A stretch of 64,000 nt of DNA from contig NC_030680.2 in NCBI RefSeq assembly GCF_000004195.4, forward strand, positions 141,429,545-141,493,544, written 5' to 3'. Source of the DNA: Xenopus tropicalis. Taxonomy: Eukaryota > Chordata > Amphibia > Anura > Pipidae. Positions 41,901 to 53,900 of the stretch are shown in pieces (position 1 is the stretch's first letter; every line of letters starts with the position of its first letter). The position numbers and the translations under genes are program-made. The notes under the pieces are model-generated. The model had not been told where the DNA came from. It made no database searches and saw nothing but the letters and a program-made list of their open reading frames with translations.

Positions 41901-44900
41901 TGGTGCCTATAGTAGCAGTGGGGGGATAATAGCCTCTGGGAAGGGACTGTGGCTGTGGGATAGCTGGTATAGTAGGGAGAGGTGGTGCCTATAGTAGCAG
42001 TGGGGGGATAATAGCCTCTGGGAAGGGACTGGGGCTGTGGGATAGCAGGTATAATAGGGAGAGATGGTGCCTATAGTAGCAGTGGGGGGATAATAGCCTC
42101 TGGGAACGGACTGGGGCTGTGGGATAGCTGGTATAGTAGGGAGAGATGGTGCCTATAGTAGCAGTGGGGGGATACTAGCCTCTGGGAAGGGACTGGGGCT
42201 GTGGGATAGCAGGTATAGTAGGGAGAGATGGTGCCTATAGTAGCAGTGGGATAATAGCCTCTGGGAAGGGACTGTGGCTGTGGGATAGCAGGTATAGTAG
42301 GGAGAGATGGTGCCTATAGTAGCAGTGGGGGGATAATAGCCTCTGGGAAGGGACTGGGGCTGTGGGATAGCAGGTATAGTAGGGAGAGATGGTGCCTATA
42401 GTAGCAGTGGGGGGATAATAGCCTCTGGGAAGGGACTGTGGCTGTGGGATAGAAGGTATAGTAGGGAGAGATGGTGCCTATAGTAGCAGTGGGGGGATAA
42501 TAGCCTCTGGGAAGGGACTGGGGCTGTGGGATAGCAGGTATAGTAGGGAGAGATGGTGCCTATAGTAGCAGTGGGGGGATAATAGCCTCTGGGAAGGGAC
42601 TGTGGCTGTGGGATAGCTGGTATAGTAGGGAGAGATGGTGCCTATAGTAGCAGTGGGGGGATAATAGCCTCTGGGAAGGGACTGTGGCTGTGGGATAGCA
42701 GGTATAGTAGGGAGAGATGGTGCCTATAGTAGCAGTGGGGGGATAATAGCCTCTGGGAAGGGGCTGTGGCTGTGGGATAGCAGGTATAGTAGGGAGAGAT
42801 GGTGCCTATAGTAGCAGTGGGGGGATAATAGCCTCTGGGAAGGGACTGGGGCTGTGGGATAGCAGGTATAGTAGGGAGAGATGGTGCCTATAGTAGCAGT
42901 GGGGGGATAATAGCCTCTGGGAAGGGACTGGGGCTGTGGGATAGCAGGTATAGTAGGGAGAGATGGTGCCTATAGTAGCAGTGGGGGGATAATAGCCTCT
43001 GGGAAGGGACTGGGGCTGTGGGATAGCAGGTATAGTAGGGAGAGATGGTGCCTATAAGTAGCAGTAAATGCCCTTCCACGGTGGAAAGGCCAAGGTGTCG
43101 CTTCAGCTTTTTGAAGTCATGCAAAGTTTCCTCCTGCAGGCAACTGCCAACGCGATGCATAGTTCCTCCAGCGACTCCTCTTGTTGCCGGTGGAAGGGCA
43201 TTTCGGAGCGGTAAGTTGCCCGGGGTAGCAGAGATCTATCGAGGGCAACTAACTTGCTCCATGGGACATTAGTCTAAATAGAAATTGGTTGATTACAGCC
43301 ACGGTTCTTATTCCAAAAGCCCCTGTTCCATTTACCACTATATCCCATTGCCCAACATCAAGCCCAGCAGGGATTCTAAAGTAGCCTGTATCCAGGGCCT
43401 GACTGACAACAGCCACATATGTTCCAGTACCAAATCAAGTAAAGTAAAGTGAGTGTAATTGCTTCCCTGATACCCCGGGTTGGTGCTCCTGTTAAGAGAA
43501 CACCACAAAAATTAGAAAACGAGATAGTGATTTGCATGGGCATGCCCTCTGTGTGCATTTATTTTCTCTTTGTGAATAAAAATTAGCAATTTGCGAAATC
43601 GTTTAGTGGATATTCTTCCGCCACTAAGTTGTGACGTAACTTGGACACAGAATGTTCACATACGTATTTGCAATTTGCGAATGTGCCATATTTAAAAAGC
43701 TTTCATGACTTTTGCACTGAGAATAAAATAGGGCAGTTATGTTTGCACATTAAATGCACCAGTCTTGTCCAGCTTTATAAATATAAACACTGGCAGGGCA
43801 AATATGTTCACTGTGCGAATAATTCTGCGTTGCCGCAAATTTTATAAATGACACCCACTGACTTTCCATGCAAACATCGTGGATGTGACCTATAAATACA
43901 CAACTCTATCACTGGCCACACGATACTGATAAAATCATTCCGAACTACTTTTCATACTATTTTCAGTACATGTACGGTGGCCTGCAGGTCCCAACCAATC
44001 TCCACATACTATGGATATAAGATCTAATCTACTGATGCTCCATTCCTGCAGATACAGAAGTGAATAAGAGCTGCTAGAATGATGGGAACAAAGGGAAAGG
44101 GGCCATAGTGTGTATGGCACCTCATACGGTGTCTATCCATTTGGGCCTTGGGTGCTGTGCAGAATTGGGCCTCGTATAGAGAAGAAGTGGCATCATTTAA
44201 ACCAGGTGACTCCAAAGGTTTTTGGCACCTTAGCAAAGCTGCATCCCTATAAATATCTATCATTATATCACATACAGGCAGAGAACTTTGCTGAAATCTG
44301 CTCGTCTTTGCACAAAAGCCAACTGAAAATCTCTACGTGACCCCATAACCGCCTGGAGCGTCTGCGCTACTCAAGGTGAGCAAAGCACAACTTTCTACCG
44401 CTTCCACGATGGAAATCAATGCTGTTTTATCATCTCCATAAATTAAGTTAAATCCATCTCATATAAATGCACTGAATCCGAGATAAATGTATTCTTTTCT
44501 GCTGCCTTTGACATCTTTTTATCACATTTCTGGCTAATTTTAAATCTTTTAAACCTTTAAGAAGTTGGCAAAAAAAGTGATATTTTCATTGTTGGCTATT
44601 TATCATTCATACACTCGAAATACATACAGCTGACTTCAACAGCCCCTGGATACTTAATACAATCAATGTAACTTCCCCTCAGTTCTAGTTATAGAAGGGT
44701 CCTAGAAAGTTCCTGTTTCTAGGTTACAGGGATACTGACATGATTTTTATTGGGTATTTTTATTTCTAAATTACACTGTTTACATAGCAAATAATTTACT
44801 CTGCATTTAAAATAATATTCTTGAACCAACAAATGTATTTTTAGCTGTAATATTGGTGTGTAGGCGCCATCTCAGTGCATTGTGCCTGAGTCTGAGCTTT

Positions 44901-47900
44901 CAGCCAGCACTACACATTAGAACTGCTTTCAGCTAACCTATTGTTTCTCCTACTCCCATGTAACTGGAGGAGTCCCAAGCCGGACTTGGATTTCTTACTA
45001 TTGAGTGCTATTCTGATACCTACTGGGATCTGCTACCTTGCTCCCTTCCCATTGTTCTGCTGATCGGCTGCTGGGAGGGGGGGATATCACTCCAACTTGC
45101 AGCGCAGCAGTAAAGTGTGACTGAAGTTTATCAGAGCACAGGTCACATGGCTGTGGCACCCTGGGAAATTAAGAATATGGCTAGCCCCATGAGAAAAACA
45201 GATTACAATGCAGGATTCTGCTGGAGAAGCTCTATTAACTGATGTGTTTTGAAAAAAACATGTTTTCCCATGACAGTATCCCTTTAGACCAGTGCTGTCC
45301 AACTGGCGGCCCGCAACCCCCCTCTGTGTGGCCCCCCACCTGTCTGCCTGATTACTCTTGTGTAAGCTTTAAATGGTATCAGTACTGGGATTAACTGCCC
45401 TCCCTGCATGGTTCACACCTTAGATTCAGATTCATTTTTGTTTAAAAATGTAATCCCCTGTGTTGTCACACCTTTTAATCTCTGTATTGTTCACCCCCTG
45501 CAGTGTTCACACCTCAGGCTCAGATTGTAATCACCCACATTGTTCTCCTGTTCACACCTCATACAGACTTTAGGAGCACTAAAAACCCATAAATAATCCC
45601 TGCACACAACAAAAAGAACATATACTGAGGTGGTACTGCAATTAAAAAGTTTTTTAATATATAGTTATTGTGCAGACTGTAGGAGCAGTGCCAGAATTGT
45701 GTCACACACAGGCAGGGTAGGGCAGGCAGAGTATGGCACACACAGGCAGGATAGGGCAGGCAGAGTATGGTACACACTGGCAGCATAAGGCAGGCAGAGT
45801 ATGGCACACACTGGCAGCATAAGGCAGGCAGAGTATGGCACACACAGGTCAAGTATGGCACAAACCAGCCCAAGTATGGCACACGCAGGCAGGGTAGGGA
45901 AGGCAGAGTATGGCACACACAGGCAGCATAGGGCAAGCAGAGTATGGCACACACAGGCAGGGTAGGAAATGCAGAGTATGGCACACACAGGCAGGGTAGG
46001 AAATGTAGAGTATGGCACACACAGGCAGGGTAGGGAAGGCAGAGTATGGCACACACAGGCAGGGTAGGGAAGGCAGAGTATGGCACACACAGGCAGGGTA
46101 GGGAAGGCAGAGTATGGCACACACAGGCAGGGTAGGGAAGGCAGAGTATGGCACACACAGGCAGGGTAGGGCAGGCAGAGAATGGAAGGTTTTTGCTGTA
46201 CTACAACCATTAATATGGGTATGGTCATGTGATAACACGGGGGTGGTTTCAAGTGGGTGCAGTTTCAAAAAGGGGAGTGGTCAAAACTGGCTTCCATTAT
46301 CGGCCCTCCACCACGTAGGTCAGAAAAATTCCGGCCCTCGGTACCACAGAAGTTGGACAGCACTGCTTTAGACTATGCCCCTGGCAATTCAAAATCTGGC
46401 CAGACGATGTCACTGTTCTAAAGTATATAAGCTGAGACCCACATGTGCTCTGGATCCTTTGCAAGAGAGATTCCACCTGAGCAAAGGGAATCAGATTGGA
46501 GCCTAGGTTTTGTAGGGCCTTGTTATTGTTATGATATACTCTAGCAGGCTTATTTATCAGTTTTCAAGTTTATGAATTCAAGTTTGTTTTTCTAAATCAA
46601 ATTAACTTGCATATCAAATACTCACTTATTTATTAATAAGAAAAATTTGTTTTGAATAAAAAACATGAATACCTCCAATTTTTGGAGTTTACAAACTCGA
46701 GTTTGAAAACATGGCTTCTTGACTTCTATAGAAACTTGCAAGCTTTTAGAGTGCGAATTTTTACATTCGAGTTTTCAGGTTTTTTGCACTTAATAAATAT
46801 CGTACATTTGCGTTTTTGAAATATAATTCGAATTAGAGTTTTTTTTAGTGCAAAAAAAAACTCAAAATCGTAAAAAAAAACTCGAAGGTTAATAAATCCC
46901 CCCTAGGTGTGACAGACAGGAATAGGGCTAGTTAGAATAGCAGTTTGAGGCTCCACTGAGGAGATTTAGTAAGGATTAGCATCCTAGGTGCACTACTGGA
47001 TGGCAGGTAGCCCTTCCTGCTTTCCCAGAATCCCCTCAAAAGCAATGTAATTGAGCAGCCATGTTTGTACAGGAGGGGTAAACATGCTTCACTTGAACCT
47101 GCGATAGGTGCTCCAGCTCATTGGCTCTTTTTTTCGGCTCCCCCATGCCCAGTGTGGTGGCTCTGGCTGTAAAAGATACAGGAACCGGCGCCCATACAAA
47201 GAAAAGGAAGGGTTCATGGGTCAATAAACTACAAAAAGAGGCAATGAGTGTTCCCTCCTTGGTTACAGTAACTATTATAACATGCCACAAATATAGTTGT
47301 TGACCTTTCCATAATTTTATGCATCTCCCTAAATTTATATCGGATGCTTGGGGCTGGGAGTGGGGAATGGTAACTGGGTGGAATGATAACCATAGCAAGT
47401 CCCACCATGCTTCCCATAACAGCAGGCAGAGATAAAACCTCTCTCCCCTGGAATGAACCCTGTGTCCTACTGTACGGATATTGTTATTAGAGCCATATAT
47501 CAGAGGCTTGCGCGACTGCTGACCTTTTGTGTCGTGTTAGTCTGCCAACCCAAAGGGTCAGTCTCTTTTGCCTTAGTCTCCAGCATTGGTTCCTCTCTCC
47601 CACCCTCCCTTACGGAGCGCTCCTGAGCGCAGCCTGTGTTCTCTGCTACAGCTACATCCCAAGGGAAGAGTGGGGAGAAATACAATTTCTGGTAATAAGA
47701 GCTCACAACAGTGAATACTCTCCACTTATCCCCATCATTTCCTGCTATTTTGGACTCTTTTCTGAATTAACCTTTCATATCAAAAAGGAGCAATTCTGCA
47801 CACGAGGGACTTCGACACAATTTCATGCATAATTTATTCACCCAGTTTAACATTAAATTCAGAGTCCTTGACTTTGTCAAGGTGGTTTCTCTTGGCAGAT

Positions 47901-50900
47901 TTCACAAGTAGCTATTCAGTGCAAGCAATTGTGCCGGGGCTGAAGCCTCTGTCTGCCTATGGATGGGGGGGAAATAATACAGTACGCTCGCTCAGTGTAA
48001 GAGGCAGAAAACAATCCTCCCATTTAAAGGGTAAATAATCAGTAGAATTTATATACCCTGTAGCCGGCGCAATAAGCAATTCAATTCACAAACCTAATTT
48101 AGATTGAATTACTGATGTTGGAAGAGGATGTGCACTGATCAAACCCTTTTTGTTGTGCATTTTACAGCAATTTTGTTTGTGTGTTGGAACCCAACTGGTA
48201 CTTCATTGGCCTAACCAGTAAATCACAAACTAAGGCCGGTAGTGATGTGCAGGTTAAAAAAAAGTTAACCCACCCGCTGTGCTGCGTCAATTTATATACC
48301 CGTGTCTGACCCGCCCTGCCTCTGATGTCACCGAGGGGGTGGGGCAGGTGCAAGTCTATAGACACTGCCGAAGGTGGAAGAGGGGAACAATAAGGTTAAA
48401 GGCAAGGAGGCCAGCAGGAAGAGCTCAGCCCGCGACCCACAATGTTGCTGTGCATGTCAGTCCAACCCACGGGTTTCGGACAGGCCCACACATCAAGGCC
48501 GATGCTGGTATTACAAACTGACCAGCAATATACCTGATAGTAATTTTGTAATTCTCCAAGATTCTACATGGACCTGCCCTCAGTGAAGCCAGTTCCCAAC
48601 CCTGTGATGCTGTTATGTCACTTGGTCACCTACTTAATCTGACTGTTTGGGCAAGTGCCATTTAATATGATCAGGACCAGTATTGTTCAGTTTTTTAAGA
48701 TCTGAGACACAAAGGTGAATTACTGGTGGCTGGAGGTTCTGTTGGGTGGGAGGTGGAGGGCATCCATAGTTGGGGTGGTGGGGCCTTGAGGTGGTAGCCC
48801 CAGTCACTCCAGTTCGACACTGACCTAAAGAGCATCTCATTTGGGCTCATTCAGAGTGTCCAAAATGGACAATGATTCACTTGTTTGGTAACCTTGTCAA
48901 ACAAGTAAATCAGCTTCAGAACCAGCTGCAGAGGTTAAAGGGATTCTGTCACGGGAAAACATGTTTTTACAAAATGCATCAGCTAATTACTGAATCCTGC
49001 ACTGAAATCTCAAAAGAGCATTTTTATATAAATTTTTTTATATTTAATTTTGAAATTTGATGTGGGGATAGACATATTCTTAGTTTCCCAGGAACCCTTA
49101 GTCATGTGACTTGTGCTCTAATAAACTTCAGTCACACTTTACTGCTGCGCTGCAAGTTGGAGTGATATCCCCCCCCCCCTCCCAGCAGCCAATCAGCAGA
49201 ACAATGGGAAAGGAGTAAAATAGCAGCTCCCAGTAGGTATCAGAATAGCACTCAATAGTAAGAAATCCAAGTCCGGCTTGGGACTCCCTCAAGTAACATG
49301 GGAGTAGGAGAAACAAAAGGTTAGCTGAAAGCAGTTCTAATGTGTAGCGCTGACTCCTTCTGAAAGCTCAGACTCAGGCACACTTTACTGCTGCGCTGCA
49401 AGTTTGAGTGATACTCCCACCCCCCCCCACCCAGCAGCCGATCAGCAGAACAATGGGAAGGGAGCAAGATAGCAGCTCCCAGTAGGTATCAGAATAGCAC
49501 TCAATAGTAAGAAATCCAAGTCGGGCTTGGGACTCCTCCAGTTACATGGGAGTAGGAGAAACAATAGGTTAGCCTAAAGCAGATCTAATGTGTAGCGCTG
49601 GCTGAAAGCTCAGACTCAGGCACAATGCACGCACCAATATTACAGATAAAAATACATTTGTTGGTCCAATAATAACATGTTAAATGGCGGAGTGAATTAT
49701 TTGCAAGGGGAGCAAGTGTAATTTAGTAATAAAAACTACACCATAAAAAGGCCAGTAGGAGCAATAGAACAGTCACAGAGCTAAACATCTCCCAGCCAAT
49801 CAGATTCTGTTTGAGGTTTTTAATGCAATACCTTAGATTTTATAATATTAACAAACAGGTTACGTGTCGTACAATGGTGGGCAGATAAGCACTGGCTTTG
49901 AATGAAAGGTGTAATTTACCTTCAAAATATCACAGGTCGCTCCAACCTTTCTTTGTATCTTCTCGGCCTGGGGAGAATGGTCTTGGGATTCCTGTGGCGA
50001 GGGTTCGGCTAAGCACAGAACTACCCTTCCATCCTTGGGTAAAACATGTGCCATGGCAAGGGCGATGGAAGTGGAGCAGATGCCTAGCGCAAGGATGTTT
50101 TTGGTTCTAGTCAGATGTGCGAGCATCTTGTAAGCATTGATTCCTAGAGGCAGGAGAGTAAATAAAGTGAGCTCAGATGGGTTCAGAACTACAGTAGAAA
50201 GTTTAGGGTGTTTTGCCACCCTTGCAGCATCCAATAGGTGGAAAAATGCTGCCAATTAGGCAATTATCATTGGTATGTTCCCAAGATATAACTGCCTGGA
50301 CCACAAGGTAACTGGCAAGGTCCAGACAATTACCATAAAATTCAATAAAGGGGTAATTCCCATTGTTTTACCCCTACCCCAGCTGAAAGTTGAATGTGTG
50401 GCAAAACACAGGCGATCTCCATTGCCATTAAACTGGTTATCAAAGTAAAATGCACCATAAATATGTATTGTTCTTTATGTTATCGCATAGACTAAAGGGC
50501 AATAGACACCAGCATAAATGTAAACCAAGAAAAGAACACATTAGTAGCATCTGTTTGTGTTTTGTCTATTATCTGAATTTAACATAAATAATTTTTTTAA
50601 AAAAACAGCTCGTGTATACAGTCTTTTGTAGGACCCCCAGACATGGATATGAACGATCAATTCTCTTTAAAGGATAAGTAAACCTTTACTATAAATGAAT
50701 GTTAAATTGATAAGAGTGCTATCGTAAGCACTTTTGCAATTTACATTGGTTATTTTTTTTATTTTTTATTTCCAAGATATTAAGGGTACTATTAGTATGA
50801 ATAAATGATGTCCCATCAGCGCCACCTGCTGGTCAGTTTCTGACATGATGTTGCTGAGGATTTTTTCAGGAGAAAGAAAGACGGCTGATCTGATGTTCTT

Positions 50901-53900
50901 CTGGTAAGGAAAGATCTTCCTAGGATTTATTTAATGGATGGAATATTTTTTAATAGCTAAACCCTATAAATAAAAGGAGAACAAAACCCAAAAAACTAAA
51001 GGAGATGATCTTGGATCTCATTAGGCCACCTTTTGAGTGTCAGTGGCACTGCACATGCTCAGTGCGCTCTAGGTTGCTGAGTTTAGGGATTATCACAAAT
51101 CATCAAACAGAAAAGTGAGGTTTGCCCATTATAGACACTGATGCTACAGGTCTGATTAGTTAATTTTAATGCAGAATTCACTGATTTCTGAGCTGCCCAG
51201 TATGTAATGTAAATCTGAATTCATTACTAATCAGTCTTGTATTGTGACATTTTATATCCTATATATACAGTATACTGTGAGTGGATCCCTAAGCTCAGGT
51301 AAGTGACAGCAGCCCAGAGTATGTGCAGGGAACCTGCAGAAAAGAAGATGGGGGGCTACTGGGGGCATCTTTGGGGGCACAGATCTTCCCTGCTAATGGG
51401 CTGTGGGGGCCTTGGGCTGGTACGGAAGCCCAAAACAGTTAACTTTAAACAGTTCATGGGAATTTACACCCAAACCAATAATCTTCAAGATGAAAGTGTT
51501 AACTTTCTATGCAGGTATGGGACCTGTTATCTAGAATGCTAGGGACCTGAGGTTTTCTGATAAGGATCTTTCTGTAATTCGGATCTCCAAACTTTAAGTC
51601 TACTAAAATGTTAATTGAACATTAAATAAACCCAATAGGGTTGTTTTGTATACAATAAGGATTAATTATATCTAGGATCAAGTGCAAGGCACTGTTTTAT
51701 TATTCCAGAGAAAACAGGAATCATTTTTAAAATAGTGAATTATTTGATTAAAATGAAGTCTATGGAAGATGGCTTCCTGTAATTGGGAGCTTTCTGGATA
51801 ACAGATCCCATGCCTGTACACATTTTTTCAGTGGTTTACAGTTTTGTGTAAATGTAACTGCTACTGAAAGATGATTGTGATCCAGGGTTCTACTAGAAAG
51901 GGGTATAAAGCTGACTTTGTCCAAAACAAACAAACATATAGAGATGTATACACATACCTGTACATTGGCCACTCTGGGCAGCTTGCTTTGAGGTATTTCT
52001 AAAAAAAAACAATAATGAAGTACATTAACACTGAGTTCTGCAGTGAATTCTTTATTTCCTTTGACACGTGAAGTATGTTCTCCTTAAACACTAGATGTCC
52101 CTTAACTCCACATAATAAATCCAGAAGAAAATCATAATGGGTCTGATTTAGTTCTACTCTCCCTCCCCGTTTTCCCCTGTTATAGAGCTACAGATATTAC
52201 GGAGCCACCCCCATGAGGTTTTTATCCCCACAATGCTACAGTGCCGCCATTATCTGAGCCAATTTATCTCTTTTAATAGCTGTAGCTGAGAGGGTCTGAA
52301 TCGCTGAAGGATCCCATGTTTGATTTGTGGTTATATGACTGGATTGAGGCAATCTGGCCACTCAGGCTGCTATCCTAATATAATCTGGATGTTCTGCCAT
52401 TCCAAATACCTGAAAATGTTGACCACTCCCACTCTATAGCCACACCCCAAGCATTTCCTGTCACTCTAGCCCCCAAGCATTATCTGTCACTCTGGGTCCC
52501 CCAAGCAGTTCATAACAAACTGTGGTACCCAAACATTTTCAGTCACTCAGTGTTTCACAAGCATTTCCTGTCACTCTGGGTCCCCCAAGCATTTCTTGTC
52601 ACTCTGGGTCCCCCAAGCATTTCCTGTCACTCTGGGTCCCCCAAGCATATCCTGTCACTCTGGGTCCCCCAAGCATTTCCTGTCACTCTGGGTCCCCCAA
52701 GCATTTCTTGTCACTCTGGGTCCCCCAAGCATTTCCTGTCACTCTGGGTCCCCCAAGCATTTCCGGTCACTCTGGATCCCCCAAGCATTTCCGGTCACTC
52801 TGGATCCCCCAAGCATTTCCGGTCACTCTGGATCCCCCAAGCATTTCCGGTCACTCTGGGTCCCCCAAGCATTTCCGGTCACTCTGGATCCCCCAAGCAT
52901 TTCCGGTCACTCTGGATCCCCCAAGCATTTCCGGTCACTCTGGATCCCCCAAGCATTTCCGGTCACTCTGGGTCCCCCAAGCATTTCCGGTCACTCTGGG
53001 TCCCCCAAGCATTTCCGGTCACTCTGGATCCCCCAAGCATTTCCGGTCACTCTGGATCCCCCAAGCATTTCCGGTCACTCTGGGTCCCCCAAGCATTTCC
53101 GGTCACTCTGGATCCCCCAAGCATTTCCGGTCACTCTGGATCCCCCAAGCATTTCCGGTCACTCTGGGTCCCCCAAGCATTTCCTGTCACTCTGGGTCCC
53201 CCAAGCATTTCCTGTCACTCTGGGTCCCCCAAGCATTTCCGGTCACTCTGGGTCCCCCAAGCATTTCCGGTCACTCTGGGTCCCCCAAGCATTTCCTGTC
53301 ACTCTGGGTCCCCCAAGCATTTCCTGTCACTCTGGGTCCCCCAAGCATTTCCGGTCACTCTGGGTCCCCCAAGCATTTCCGGTCACTCTGGGTCCCCCAA
53401 GCATTTCCGGTCACTCTGGGTCCCCCAAGCATTTCCAGTCACTCTGGGTCCCCCAAGCATTTCCTGTCACTCTGGGTCCCCCAAGCATTTCCGGTCACTC
53501 TGGGTCCCCCAAGCATTTCCGGTCACTCTGGGTCCCCCAAGCATTTCCTGTCACTCTGGGTCCCCCAAGCATTTACGGTCACTCTGGGTCCCCCAAGCAT
53601 TTACGGTCACTCTGGTTCCCCCAAGCATTTACGGTCACTCTGGGTCCCCCAAGCATTTCCGGTCACTCTGGGTCCCCCAAGCATTTCCGGTCACTCTGGG
53701 TCCCCCAAGCATTTCCTGTCACTCTGGGTCCCCCAAGCAATTCATAACAAACTGTGGCACCCAAAATTTTTCTGTCACTCAGTGTTTCACAAGCATTTCC
53801 TGTCACTCTGGGTCCCCCAAGCATATCCTGTCACTCTGGGTCCCCCAAGCATATCCTGTCACTCTGGGTCCCCCAAGTATTGCTTGTCACTCTGGGTCCC

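Noticed and set aside
45559..46268. Three overlapping minus frames of 139-199 codons rich in Cys, Pro and Leu
   Set aside because: They are the 34-bp array of a hAT-type element read in three frames; no family motif.
47036..47398. Minus frame of 120 codons
   Set aside because: No family motif, no conserved context; intron of MT-Ox on the same strand without splice support.
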